Shown in pieces: positions 37,852-48,597 of a stretch of 64,000 bases of DNA. Position 1 is the first letter of the stretch. Each line of letters starts with the position of its first letter. Below the pieces are notes generated by a model. The model was not told where the DNA came from. It saw only the letters and a program-made list of their open reading frames with translations, and ran no database searches. Origin of the DNA: Bosea beijingensis (lineage in GTDB: Bacteria; Pseudomonadota; Alphaproteobacteria; Rhizobiales; Beijerinckiaceae); assembly GCF_030758975.1 (NCBI RefSeq), contig NZ_CP132359.1, positions 1,628,811-1,692,810 on the forward strand, read 5' to 3'. The translations under genes were made by a program, and so were the position numbers.

Positions 37852-38385
37852 GGCGGGTCTCCCTGGGGTCAGGCACGCAGGATCATCCGCCCGCGCGGAT
37901 GCGCGGCGGGTTCGCAAGGCTGGCTGGGCAGGGCTGGCGGAGCGCCGCGAGGCGCGAGGGACATCCGCAACCGTTGAGCCAGGCTGCGGCGCGGCGGGAT
38001 TGAGCCACCCGTCGCACGCCCCGTGGCGCTCCGCCTCCGGCGATTTTGGACTCCGGGCCGCGCTTATCGGGCCTAAGCGGTTCAGGATGGGCGGGTTTCG
38101 ACGCCAGCTCCCCTCAGCGGGTCGTCGTGTCGTCGCCGTACCCATCGTCAACGGCCGACCGTTCCCAGCGAGCTCCTCGCACAGGGACCGTAGTGTCCCC
38201 AGGGCGGTTCCCGAAGCCTCCCGGGAGCAGGGCGTAACCCCCGCCCGCAGGCGCCGACCCTCACCCAACCTCCAGCATACCTCCGGACGGCCGCCCCGTT
38301 TGGGTGATGGGCGAGGGCAGGATAGGGCGGGTGATGAGGGGCGGGGATAAGTTTGGTGGCGACTCCCGCGCCGTCGCCCGCCGCC
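37852..38385. other. Long GC-rich region without a supported gene
   Basis: 534 bases. Open frames exist on both strands, but none has a plausible start, ribosome-binding site or recognisable protein. The composition is low-complexity and proline/arginine-coding in every frame. No hairpin with a T-run was seen. It may be decayed coding or repeat sequence next to the repeat-flanked nuclease gene. Confidence 0.4.
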
Positions 38386-38514
38386 GTCATGGTCGCCCTT
38401 GTGGCGACCATCCACGTCTTTACGAGAGAGCGACCGGGGCGTGCATTAATCGTTGGCCGGCGCCCGCCATCAGCGCTGCGAGACGTGGATGGTCGGGACA
38501 AGCCCGACCATGAC
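38386..38514. repeat. 129-bp palindromic repeat, copy A
   Basis: It begins GTCATGGTCGCCCTTGTGGC and ends GACCATGAC, with an inner ATCCACGTCTT paired against AGACGTGGAT. A second copy of exactly the same length lies at 38892-39020 in the same orientation. The end parts match closely and the centres differ. The two copies bracket the GIY-YIG nuclease gene. Confidence 0.85.
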
Positions 38515-38559
38515 GAAGGAGCCCTTGCCGCCGCCTCGGCGCGATCGCATTCTCATGGG

Positions 38560-38853
38560 ATGAAAGAGAAGGGCGGCTGGGTTTACATCATGACGAACCG
38601 GCCCAACGGCACGCTCTATATCGGCGTGACCAGCGATCTCGGCCGCCGCGTTCACGAACATCGCGAGGGCCTGATCGCCGGCTTCACTAAGGCATACGGC
38701 CTGAAGCGCCTCGTCTGGTACGAATGGCACGACGAGATCGAAGCCGCGATCCAACGCGAGACCTCGATGAAGCGCTGGTATCGCGCCTACAAGACGCGCA
38801 CGATCATGGCCCGCAATCCCAACTGGAACGACCTCTACAAGGAATTGGCCTGA
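38560..38853 (+). CDS. GIY-YIG nuclease family protein (small, stand-alone)
   Basis: 97 residues from the ATG at 38560. GGWVYIMTNRPNGTLYIGVT is the GIY-YIG core (here VYI and YIG), followed by the catalytic arginine in LGRRVHEH and the glutamate in QRETSMKRW. Length and sequence fit the small UPF0213/YhbQ-like group. Family members nick DNA; this group's role is not established. The ATG is only weakly supported by an upstream GGG. Direct copies of a 129-bp repeat lie on each side. Confidence 0.85.
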   Translation: MKEKGGWVYIMTNRPNGTLYIGVTSDLGRRVHEHREGLIAGFTKAYGLKRLVWYEWHDEIEAAIQRETSMKRWYRAYKTRTIMARNPNWNDLYKELA

Positions 38854-38891
38854 TCGGCTAAAAGCTCCCGCCCTCGCGTCTATCCTCCGCC

Positions 38892-39020
38892 GTCATGGTC
38901 GCCCTTGTGGCGGCCATCCACGTCTTCACGCGTGATCGACGGCGCGAGCGCTTCGCCGTTAGTCGGCACTCGCCACCAGCGTCGCAAGACGTGGATGCTC
39001 GGGGCAAGCCCGAGCATGAC
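38892..39020. repeat. 129-bp palindromic repeat, copy B
   Basis: Direct copy of the repeat at 38386-38514, with ends GTCATGGTCGCCCTTGTGGC and GAGCATGAC and inner ATCCACGTCTT/AGACGTGGAT. It starts 38 bases after the nuclease stop and ends 24 bases before the SEC-C remnant. Confidence 0.85.
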
Positions 39021-39044
39021 GAGGAGGTTGCTGCATCACTCCCT

Positions 39045-39245
39045 GAAAGTAGTCATCCCGGTCGGAGCCGTCGAAACGGCCGCTCAGCATACAGCATTTC
39101 TTCAAATCTGCGCCCCGGAGCCGCAGATGCAGAGATCGTTTCGGCCGAGCTTTTCTTGCAGTTCGACATCGCCATGGACGATGCGGACGCCGCGCTCCAC
39201 TCGGGTTTCGGACACGTAGGACTTCCGACGCTTGCTCGTGCTCGA
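39045..39245 (-). pseudogene. Frameshifted remnant of a SEC-C motif protein
   Basis: Read on the minus strand from about 39245: [20 protein letters not shown] then [20 protein letters not shown], followed by a stop. In other frames the same DNA continues RRF and then KKCCMLSGRFDGSDRDDYF. The intact SEC-C motif should read roughly GRNDxCxCGSGRRFKKCC, so two single-base insertions near 39115 split it. No start codon remains upstream, where an in-frame TAG occurs at 39246. SEC-C motifs bind zinc and occur at the end of SecA and in many small proteins. Call is mine from the translated motif. Confidence 0.7.
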
Positions 39246-39395
39246 CTAGGGGATAAAGTTTGAGTTCAAAAATTTGACGGCATCGCCAAAATTTGGAAAT
39301 ATTTCCGCATGCTAGACTGTATTATGACGTCGATAAAATTCAGATAATTCTGATTCTGTATCTCAGTATACAAATAACCGGAAAAGGGGGAGGCA
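39246..39395 (+). promoter_or_regulatory. AT-rich upstream region of the orphan gene
   Basis: The 150 bases before 39396 are strikingly AT-rich (for example CAAAATTTGGAAATATTTCC) compared with the chromosome around them. They probably hold the promoter of the orphan gene; I cannot pick out a single -35/-10 pair with confidence. GGGGGAGG lies just before the ATG. Confidence 0.4.
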
Positions 39396-40463
39396 ATGGA
39401 CGTCTTAGAGTTATATGATTTGGCAGCGTGGTATCGTCGTTATAACAAGAACTTAAATTCACTATATAGCGCACTTCATTCTATTCTGAGCCAAAATGCT
39501 TCTCAGCCGACACAGCAACCCATCGAAGATCAACTTGATAAATTAGTTGAATTCTTAAAAGAAATGGATCTTGGTGAATTATCACTTCAGCAGGTAGGTG
39601 TTTTGGATCACCTGAAAGTAGGGCATTTATTAGGCCCTTTAGGTGCTGATTTTATTGAAAGAACGGTGAAAACGGCCTCGTATGATCCAGCTTCTACTGA
39701 AAAGAGAGTGCAGGAAGCGATTGAGAGACTGAATTTAGCTCGCCAAAAAATGGACGAATATTACAATTCAATCTCAAATTTGGAAATTAATCATCATGAA
39801 ACCCCGAGTGTTTCAGGAAGAATAATCGTTCGAGTCGGCTTCAAGAATGAAGCTGCAATCGAGAACATCGTGGATTGGAAAGATTCTTCTGAAGATTGGC
39901 ATCATATTATCAGGGGGGTTGCGCTCGTTGCGGGAGAGGCGCCGGAGAACACTAAGATTGTTGGAGCATCTAAAGGTTCTATAATAATTATATTAGCTAC
40001 GACAGTTACGGTTACTAAGATTTTAGCAATGATCGCCAAACACGCTAAGAGTATTGCGATGGATATAATTGATGTTCAAAATGCTATTGAAGATCTTCGT
40101 AAGAAAAAGCTTTCCAATAAAACTATTGAAGCCGAGTTAAATAAAAAAATAAATGCATCAAAATCGGAGGGAATCTCCGCTATAAATAAAGATTTATTGA
40201 AGCTAATGCCTAAGAATGCACCCGGAGATGCTCGGAATGCGTTGGAGAAATCCATAGAAAAGTTACTCAAATTTGGCGAGGATGGTGGAGACCTTGATTT
40301 CGTTTCCCCGCCGGACGAAGAGATCGCAGAAATTGATGACGAGGATGAAAAGCAGAGTGGAGATGCTGCCGCTGCTGAAATCCAAGAAGCGCGTAAGATC
40401 ATCCGAGATTATCAGACGACACGCGAAGCGATGCGGCTTCTCGAGCATCGAACGGGTGACTGA
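39396..40463 (+). CDS. AT-rich orphan protein of unknown function
   Basis: 355 residues, with a strong GGGGGAGG ribosome-binding site. The base composition is foreign: hand counts of two 60-base stretches give 45% and 27% GC, against 72% in a stretch of uvrA next door. Residues 1-130 are helical with coiled-coil character. A segment near 140-205 alternates strand-like stretches (SGRIIVRVGF, GASKGSIIIILATTVTVT) with IIRGVALVAGE. Residues 207-295 are long charged helices, and the tail is very acidic (DEEIAEIDDEDEKQ). No signal peptide. I do not recognise the family; the composition suggests recent transfer. Confidence 0.8.
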   Translation: MDVLELYDLAAWYRRYNKNLNSLYSALHSILSQNASQPTQQPIEDQLDKLVEFLKEMDLGELSLQQVGVLDHLKVGHLLGPLGADFIERTVKTASYDPASTEKRVQEAIERLNLARQKMDEYYNSISNLEINHHETPSVSGRIIVRVGFKNEAAIENIVDWKDSSEDWHHIIRGVALVAGEAPENTKIVGASKGSIIIILATTVTVTKILAMIAKHAKSIAMDIIDVQNAIEDLRKKKLSNKTIEAELNKKINASKSEGISAINKDLLKLMPKNAPGDARNALEKSIEKLLKFGEDGGDLDFVSPPDEEIAEIDDEDEKQSGDAAAAEIQEARKIIRDYQTTREAMRLLEHRTGD

Positions 40464-40552
40464 TTAGGCTCGCACTTGAATTTTCACCCAACATCAGCCC
40501 GTATCGCTCAGACCTCAAAGGACGGTGCTCAGGCTTCACGGCCCATCCTTAG

Positions 40553-40579
40553 CCCTTCCCCGCCGCAAGCGGGGAAGGG
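40553..40579. repeat. Hairpin downstream of uvrA
   Basis: An 11-bp perfect stem, CCCTTCCCCGC with GCGGGGAAGGG, closes on CGCAA. There is no T-run on either strand, so it is a palindromic unit or a weak terminator, between the orphan gene and the uvrA stop codon. Confidence 0.6.
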
Positions 40580-40602
40580 GATGTGTCATGCGTCCCGTCC
40601 TC

Positions 40603-43575
<2,973 letters not shown>

Positions 43576-43772
43576 CGGGGCGTCCGTTGCGGTGAAGCGC
43601 TAGATGTAGGGCAAATGCCGGGCCTTTCCAGCCTCGCGGCGATCTGCCCGGCATGAATAGCACGCAGCCGTCCCGGCTGCTGCCGTCTTCCTGACAGGAA
43701 GCGTCAGGATCGGCGAGGCCCCGATATGGGGATGATCGTGCCGATCGCAATCGACTCCGCTGCGCGCCCGAA

Positions 43773-43782
43773 TTATCTATAA
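43773..43782 (+). promoter_or_regulatory. BioR box at the bioR start
   Basis: TTATCTATAA is an exact match to the known BioR consensus (TTATMKATAA). It ends three bases before the bioR ATG. It probably mediates autoregulation and overlaps a likely -10 element. Confidence 0.85.
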
Positions 43783-43785
43783 ATC

Positions 43786-44454
43786 ATGACGAAGCCTGCC
43801 GAAGACACCATCGCCGTCCGCATCGCCAGGGCCCTGGCCGAGCGGATCATCGCCGGAGCGATCGAACCCGGCTCGCGCCTCAGGCAGGATCATATCGCCG
43901 AGGAATTCGAGACCAGCCATGTCCCGGTGCGCGAGGCCTTCCGCCGGCTGGAGGCGCAGGGGCTGGCGATCAGCGAGCCGCGCCGTGGCGTCCGCGTCGC
44001 CTCCTTTGACCTCTCGGAGGTGAAGGAGGTCGCGGCGATGCGTGCGGCGCTGGAGGTGCTGGCCTTGCGCCATGCCGCGCCGCATCTCACCACGGCCATC
44101 CTCGACAAGGCCGAGCAGGCGCGGCGCGATTGCGATGCAGCCACCGACGTCCGCGCCTGGGAGGAGGCGAATCGCCGGTTTCACCGCACACTGGTCGCGC
44201 CTTGCGGCATGAAGCGCCTGCTCGCGACCATCGACGATCTGCATGCTGCGAGCGCGCGCTTCCTGTTCTCGGCCTGGCGCTCGGAATGGGAGGCCCGCAC
44301 CGACCATGACCACCGCGCCATCCTCAACGCGCTGCGCAATGGCGATCTGGAAACCGCGGTGGCGACGCTGGCGCGGCATGCCCAGTGGATCGGCGAGCGC
44401 CCGGTCCGCACCGCATCGGGCGCGACGCGCGGGGCCTTTGCGATCGTCGGCTGA
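43786..44454 (+). CDS. bioR: GntR-family biotin repressor BioR
   Basis: 222 residues. An N-terminal winged helix (ALAERIIAGAIEPGSRLRQD, then HVPVREAFRRLEAQGLAI) is followed by an FCD-type ligand domain with RRFHRTLVAPCG and HDHRAILNAL. GntR identity is plain from sequence; the BioR assignment rests on two BioR boxes, one at its own start and one before bioY. In Agrobacterium and Brucella BioR represses biotin genes. There is no ribosome-binding site before the ATG; the box lies there instead, so the message may be leaderless. Confidence 0.88.
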   Translation: MTKPAEDTIAVRIARALAERIIAGAIEPGSRLRQDHIAEEFETSHVPVREAFRRLEAQGLAISEPRRGVRVASFDLSEVKEVAAMRAALEVLALRHAAPHLTTAILDKAEQARRDCDAATDVRAWEEANRRFHRTLVAPCGMKRLLATIDDLHAASARFLFSAWRSEWEARTDHDHRAILNALRNGDLETAVATLARHAQWIGERPVRTASGATRGAFAIVG

Positions 44455-44548
44455 GCATAGTTGGTCCCAGGCGTAGGCGGTTTCGCACAAAGGGCGCACT
44501 TGCCTTTTGCGACGAGATATGGACTTCCTCATAGATCAAAGATCGAAA

Positions 44549-44558
44549 TTATAGATAA
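44549..44558 (+). promoter_or_regulatory. BioR box upstream of bioY
   Basis: TTATAGATAA, the reverse-complement form of the box before bioR, lies 25 bases before the bioY ATG and just upstream of its AAGGAG. It should let BioR repress biotin uptake. Confidence 0.88.
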
Positions 44559-44583
44559 TTTTGATCGCGACCAAGGAGTGACC

Positions 44584-45150
44584 ATGACCGATCTTGCCCT
44601 CAGCCGCCCGTTCAGCCCGCTGCGGCTGGAGAGCCGCTCGCTCGCCTGGCAGGCCGGCGCCGTGATCGTCGGCAGCCTGCTGCTGGCGCTGTCCTCGCAG
44701 ATCAAGGTGCCGATGTATCCGGTGCCGATGACCATGCAGACCTTCGCGGTGACGCTGATCGGCGCGCTCTATGGCTGGCGCCTCGGCGCGGTCACCGTCA
44801 TCGCCTGGCTGGCGCAAGGCGCGATGGGCCTGCCGGTCTTCGCCGGTGCCGTCGGCGGCGCTGCCTATTTCGCCGGCCCGACCGGCGGCTACCTGCTGGC
44901 CTTCCCTTTCGCCGCGGCCCTGACCGGCTGGCTGGCGCAGCAGGGCTGGAACGGCAGCCGCGTCGGCCTCGCCTTCGCCTCGATGCTCGCCGGCAATGTG
45001 CTCTGCCTCATGATCGGCGTGGCCTGGCTCGCCGTGCTGATCGGCCTGTCCAAGGCGATCATGCTGGGCGCAGTGCCTTTCATCCTCGGCGCTGTCCTGA
45101 AGTCGGCCCTGGCCGCTGCCACGCTCAAGGCCTTCGCGCCGCGCGGCTGA
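44584..45150 (+). CDS. bioY: Biotin transporter substrate-binding subunit BioY
   Basis: 188 residues from the ATG at 44584, with AAGGAG seven bases upstream. About six membrane segments are predicted. Family motifs are SSQIKVPMYPVPMTMQTFAV, the ALYGWRLGA stretch and AGAVGGAAYFAGPTGGYLLAF. BioY is the S-component of ECF biotin importers; in many Alphaproteobacteria it works with or without BioMN. No bioM or bioN lies here. A BioR box and a downstream terminator frame the gene as a single unit. Confidence 0.95.
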   Translation: MTDLALSRPFSPLRLESRSLAWQAGAVIVGSLLLALSSQIKVPMYPVPMTMQTFAVTLIGALYGWRLGAVTVIAWLAQGAMGLPVFAGAVGGAAYFAGPTGGYLLAFPFAAALTGWLAQQGWNGSRVGLAFASMLAGNVLCLMIGVAWLAVLIGLSKAIMLGAVPFILGAVLKSALAAATLKAFAPRG

Positions 45151-45174
45151 GCTATCCGCGAATTGCGATCAATG

Positions 45175-45206
45175 ACCCGGTGGGCCGAGGCCTGCTGGGT
45201 TTTTTG
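45175..45206 (+). terminator. Rho-independent terminator after bioY
   Basis: ACCCGGTGGGCC pairs with GGCCTGCTGGGT (with G-U wobbles) around a short loop, followed by six T. It lies 24 bases after the bioY stop. Confidence 0.75.
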
Positions 45207-45262
45207 TTGGGCTTCGCGAGCCGGCGCTTTCCGGTCTCTATGCTCGGTTGGCCGGAAGGCAC

Positions 45263-45427
45263 CTAGCGAAGCGTGCTTCCGAACGAATCCGTCTGGCGGC
45301 CCGGGGCGCCGATGCCGGGTTGCATATAAGCCGGCCCGTCGGCTCGCGCCCGGGGAACGCTATCCTGCGTGACGCAGCCCACCGGTCCGAGAAGGATGAA
45401 TGCCAGGGCGGCGCATCGTCTCAGCAT
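45263..45427 (-). CDS. Small putative lipoprotein
   Basis: 54 residues from the ATG at 45427, which has GGAG seven bases upstream. MLRRCAALAFILLGPVGC looks like a lipoprotein signal, though the lipobox (GPVGC) has proline rather than leucine at -3. The mature part is only about 37 residues and has no recognisable domain. It is convergent with bioY. The call rests on the leader and ribosome-binding site. Confidence 0.5.
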   Translation of the reverse strand: MLRRCAALAFILLGPVGCVTQDSVPRARADGPAYMQPGIGAPGRQTDSFGSTLR

Positions 45428-45546
45428 GGGAAGCTCCATTATCAAATTCCAGAAGCGGCTAGGGGGCTGGTCCGGACATCTCCGCTTTACGCTTGCCCGA
45501 GCGGCAGCGGCATGCCCAAGATGGGCATCCGCCATGGCTGCCGCGC

Positions 45547-45801
45547 ATGTTTTCCTTCTCCCGATTTTCGTTCGACCTGATCGAATGGGTGGCGTCCGAT
45601 GTGATCCTGGCGCGCATCGAGAGACGGCGCCTCGCCAGGCAGGAGGCTGCCAGCCTGATCGAGCAATCCGGCCCGGAAGCATTTGCGGCGGCGCAGCAGG
45701 TCGCCGAGCTCGCCAGGCAGCGCGGCGATGCCGAAGCGACCCAGCTCTGGCTGAACGTGGCCGCTGAAATCGCGCGGCGCGATGCCAAGCGCAGGCGTTG
45801 A
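45547..45801 (+). CDS. Small hypothetical helical protein
   Basis: 84 residues from the ATG at 45547 (MFSFSRFSFDLIEWVASDVI). An in-frame upstream start is possible but would add a histidine/proline-rich leader of non-coding character. The protein is helical and rich in alanine, glutamate and arginine (ARIERRRLARQEAASLIEQ), with no membrane segment. It could act as a small soluble adaptor; no family is recognised. The ribosome-binding site is weak. Confidence 0.5.
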   Translation: MFSFSRFSFDLIEWVASDVILARIERRRLARQEAASLIEQSGPEAFAAAQQVAELARQRGDAEATQLWLNVAAEIARRDAKRRR

Positions 45802-45900
45802 AGTGAGGCGCCTACGAGCGAAGCGGCGCGGGTTCGCGGCAAGATACCGGGATAACGAGAACGCGGCGCCCGGCCTGAAGCCTTTCCAAGCGAGGGTCAC

Positions 45901-46266
45901 ATGTTCGCTTTCATCAAGCGCTTCCTCTCGAGATTTCCGGCCTTGCAGGCCGCCGTCGGCGATGTCCTGTTCGAGACTGCGCCGATAAGGGGCCGTACAT
46001 CCGTTGGAGAACTCTCCTTGCGCATCAAGGTGGATGGTCGCGGGCAGCACTATATCGGGGTGAAGATGCGACCGGACTACAGCTATGGCGGAGAGGGAAG
46101 CCAGACTGGCTTCGTCAATTTCGACATCCAGTCGGCGCAGCGGTTGAAGGCCGATCTGGAAGAGGCGTTGCAGCATCTGGCCGAGATCGCGCAGGAAGCG
46201 CGGTCCCGCACCGCGAAGGAGGTTGCCGCCGAATATCCGGGGCCTTGGTCGGCGCCAAGGAGCTAG
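45901..46266 (+). CDS. Hypothetical protein
   Basis: 121 residues; a GAGGG lies five bases before the ATG. The centre (LSLRIKVDGRGQHYIGVKMR, then SQTGFVNFDIQSAQRLKADL) looks like a small beta-rich domain followed by a helix. No signal peptide or membrane segment. I do not recognise it. It follows another small gene by about 100 bases and may share its transcript. Confidence 0.55.
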   Translation: MFAFIKRFLSRFPALQAAVGDVLFETAPIRGRTSVGELSLRIKVDGRGQHYIGVKMRPDYSYGGEGSQTGFVNFDIQSAQRLKADLEEALQHLAEIAQEARSRTAKEVAAEYPGPWSAPRS

Positions 46267-46306
46267 GGTCTGTCCTGCCTTCGCTCCGACATGTCTCCGA
46301 TCCGCG

Positions 46307-46756
46307 CTACTCTTCCAGCGCCGAAATCATCTCCACCCGCGTCGCATGCCGGCCGCCTTCGAACGTGGCGCCGAGGAACGCGTCCACGATCGCCAGCGCC
46401 AGCCCTTCACCGACCACGCGGGCGCCGAGCGAGAGCATGTTGGCGTCGTTATGCTCCCGGATCATCCGGGCCGAGAACGTGTCCGAGCAGACGCCGCAGC
46501 GGATGCCCTTGACCTTGTTCGCCGCCATCATGATGCCCTGGCCGGTGCCGCACAGGATGATGCCGAGCCGGCAATCGCCGGAGGCGACGAGCCGCGCCGC
46601 CGCCTCGCCATGCTTCGGATAGGGCGTGCTCTCCGGCGTCGTCGGGCCGATATCGACCACGTCCCAGCCCAGCGCGGCCACATGCTTCGCGATCGCCTGC
46701 CGGAGCGGGATGGCGGCATGGTCGCTGGAGAGGACGAGGCGGTTCTGGGCGGTCAC
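46307..46756 (-). CDS. rpiB: Ribose 5-phosphate isomerase B
   Basis: 149 residues from a GTG at 46756, giving the normal RpiB N-terminus (NRLVLSSDHAAIPLRQAI); no ATG lies near. LCGTGQGIMMAANKVKGIRC carries the catalytic cysteine and phosphate loop, and REHNDANMLSLGAR is diagnostic. It interconverts ribose and ribulose 5-phosphate, and some members act on allose or other phosphosugars. It is divergent from the phospholipase D-like gene. Confidence 0.93.
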   Translation of the reverse strand: MTAQNRLVLSSDHAAIPLRQAIAKHVAALGWDVVDIGPTTPESTPYPKHGEAAARLVASGDCRLGIILCGTGQGIMMAANKVKGIRCGVCSDTFSARMIREHNDANMLSLGARVVGEGLALAIVDAFLGATFEGGRHATRVEMISALEE

Positions 46757-46872
46757 GGCGGTGTCGGTCCTGTTTGGCGGTGTCGGCGACTTGATCCCGT
46801 CTGAGCGGACCTGTCTTGTATCGCCGATATGTTTTGCCTTCCATGGCAGGGCAATCGAAAAGCGAGGCCTTG

Positions 46873-47397
46873 ATGAGCACGATCCGCATGATCGGCCTGG
46901 CGGCGATGCTGGCCGTCTCCTCGACCACTCACGCAGCACCCGGTGTCGAGGTCGGCTTTTCGCCGGAAGGTTCGGCACGGGCGCTGGTGCTGAAGGTGAT
47001 CGGCGGGGCGCAGCGCAGCATCCAGGTTCTGGCCTATGCCTTCCAGGCGCCCGACATCGCCGAGGCGCTGGTCGCGGCCAGGAAGCGCGGGGTCGAGGTC
47101 CGCGTGGTCGTCGACAAGGAGCGCAACGCGGGCAAGACCAGCAAGGCCGCCATGGATTTCGTGGTGCGTAACGGCGTTTCTTTGCGCACGAACGCGCGCT
47201 TCCATCTCCAGCACGACAAGACGATCATCGTCGACGGCAGCACGGTCCAGACAGGATCTTTCAATTACGCGCCGTCGGCGGAGACGAAAAACTCGGAGAA
47301 TGTCGTCATCATCCGCGAGATGCCGGAGGTCGCCGCGAAATTCCTGTCGCACTGGCAGTCGCGCTGGGATGGCGGCGTGCCTTATCGCGCCCCCTGA
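46873..47397 (+). CDS. Secreted phospholipase D-like nuclease
   Basis: 174 residues from the ATG at 46873, with GAGG five bases upstream. A signal peptide ends near THAAP. The mature part is a single HKD domain: HLQHDKTIIVDGSTVQTGSF has the His-x-Lys motif with downstream NYA. One HKD copy, a signal peptide and this length match the Nuc endonuclease group, which works as a dimer in the periplasm. A lipase activity cannot be excluded. Confidence 0.87.
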   Translation: MSTIRMIGLAAMLAVSSTTHAAPGVEVGFSPEGSARALVLKVIGGAQRSIQVLAYAFQAPDIAEALVAARKRGVEVRVVVDKERNAGKTSKAAMDFVVRNGVSLRTNARFHLQHDKTIIVDGSTVQTGSFNYAPSAETKNSENVVIIREMPEVAAKFLSHWQSRWDGGVPYRAP

Positions 47398-47601
47398 CGC
47401 CAGGTGAGATCGACGGTGTCGCGGCGCTGTCGGGTCCTGACGGGTGCTGACAGGGGCAGGCATCGCTTCACTGGCCCGAATGCGCGATGCTGTTCCCAAC
47501 GAGCAGGCCGGGCGGATCAATTCACCCGGTCCTGCGTTTCAGCGCGAGCGGCCCGCACGACCGGCCGGCGGCACCAGCCATGAGCGATCGGGGGAGTGAC
47601 G

Positions 47602-48597
47602 ATGATGAAAGCCCTTCTTGGAGCAGCAACCCTCGCGCTCGGCCTTGGTCTCGGTACGTCGAGCATGGCCTGCGAGCTCAGTCGCCCTTTGAAGATGGCC
47701 GGGCTCGACTATGATTCCGCCTCTTTCCACACGGCCCTTGCCAGCGCGATCGCCGAGCGCGGCTTCGGCTGCAAGGTCGAGCGGGTGCCGGGAGTGATCG
47801 CGCCGCTGGTCAATGGCATGGCGCGCGGCGATGTCGACATCGTCATGGAGATCTGGATGGCCAACCCGGTCGATGCCTGGGTGAAGGCGGCCGAGGCCGG
47901 CAAGGTCGAGCCGCTCGGCACCACGTTCCCGGATGCGAGCGAGGGCTGGTTCGTGCCGCGCTATCTCGTCTCCGGACCGGATGCCAAGGCGCCTGACCTG
48001 AAGAAGCCTGAGGACCTCAAGCGCTACAAGGCGCTGTTCGCCGATCCAGAGGAGCCGGGGAAGGGGCGCTTCTACAATTGCGTCGCGGGCTGGGTCTGCG
48101 AGGGCATCAACACCAAGAAGCTCGCGGTCTACGGGCTCGCGGAGGATTTCACCAATACGCGCGGCGGCTCGGGCGAGGCGCTGGTCGCCGCGATCGAGGC
48201 CGCGCTCAAGCGCAAGCGCCCGGTCGTGTTCTACTACTGGGGGCCGAGCTGGCTGCTCGGCGCCTATGATCTCGTCAAGCTGGAGGAGGCGCCCTTCGAT
48301 GCGGGAGTCTGGGCCGAACTCAAGGCAAGCGACGCTCCCAAGCGCGCCACCGCCTATCCGACCAGCAAGGTCGTGATCGGCGCCAATGTCGATCTCGCGA
48401 AGAAGGCGCCGCAACTCGCGAGTTTCTTCAAGAGCTACGGCACGACCAGCGACGTGACCTCGAAGATGCTGGCCGAGGCGCGCGAGAAGGGCGTCACGCC
48501 GGAGCAACAGGCGCTCGTCTTCCTGAAGACGCAGGGCGAGACCTGGAAGAAATGGCTGCCCGCTGACGTCGCCGGCAAGGTTGCCGCGAGCCTGTGA
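47602..48597 (+). CDS. Glycine betaine/choline-type ABC substrate-binding protein
   Basis: 331 residues from the ATG at 47602, with GGGGAG five bases upstream. A signal peptide ends near SSMAC. LKMAGLDYDSASFHTALASA and DVDIVMEIWMANPVDAW show the OpuAC/ProX pattern, and VVFYYWGPSWLLGAYDLVKL supplies part of the aromatic ligand box. It should bind a quaternary amine such as glycine betaine or choline in the periplasm. The stop overlaps the permease start (GTGA). Confidence 0.87.
   Translation: MMKALLGAATLALGLGLGTSSMACELSRPLKMAGLDYDSASFHTALASAIAERGFGCKVERVPGVIAPLVNGMARGDVDIVMEIWMANPVDAWVKAAEAGKVEPLGTTFPDASEGWFVPRYLVSGPDAKAPDLKKPEDLKRYKALFADPEEPGKGRFYNCVAGWVCEGINTKKLAVYGLAEDFTNTRGGSGEALVAAIEAALKRKRPVVFYYWGPSWLLGAYDLVKLEEAPFDAGVWAELKASDAPKRATAYPTSKVVIGANVDLAKKAPQLASFFKSYGTTSDVTSKMLAEAREKGVTPEQQALVFLKTQGETWKKWLPADVAGKVAASL

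Noticed and set aside
37712..38350. 212-codon plus-strand frame over the small cysteine-rich gene and the gap
   Set aside because: No start site, low-complexity proline/arginine/serine content in every frame; no support as protein.
38386..39020. CRISPR array from the repeated 129-bp units
   Set aside because: Only two copies, far too long and internally palindromic, separated by a gene; no cas genes anywhere in the window.
40553..40579. Rho-independent terminator of uvrA
   Set aside because: The stem is good but no T-run follows on the minus strand, so it is listed as a hairpin only.
43576..43785. LexA box upstream of uvrA
   Set aside because: I looked for GAAC-N7-GAAC and GTTC-N7-GTTC on both strands in this gap and found none.
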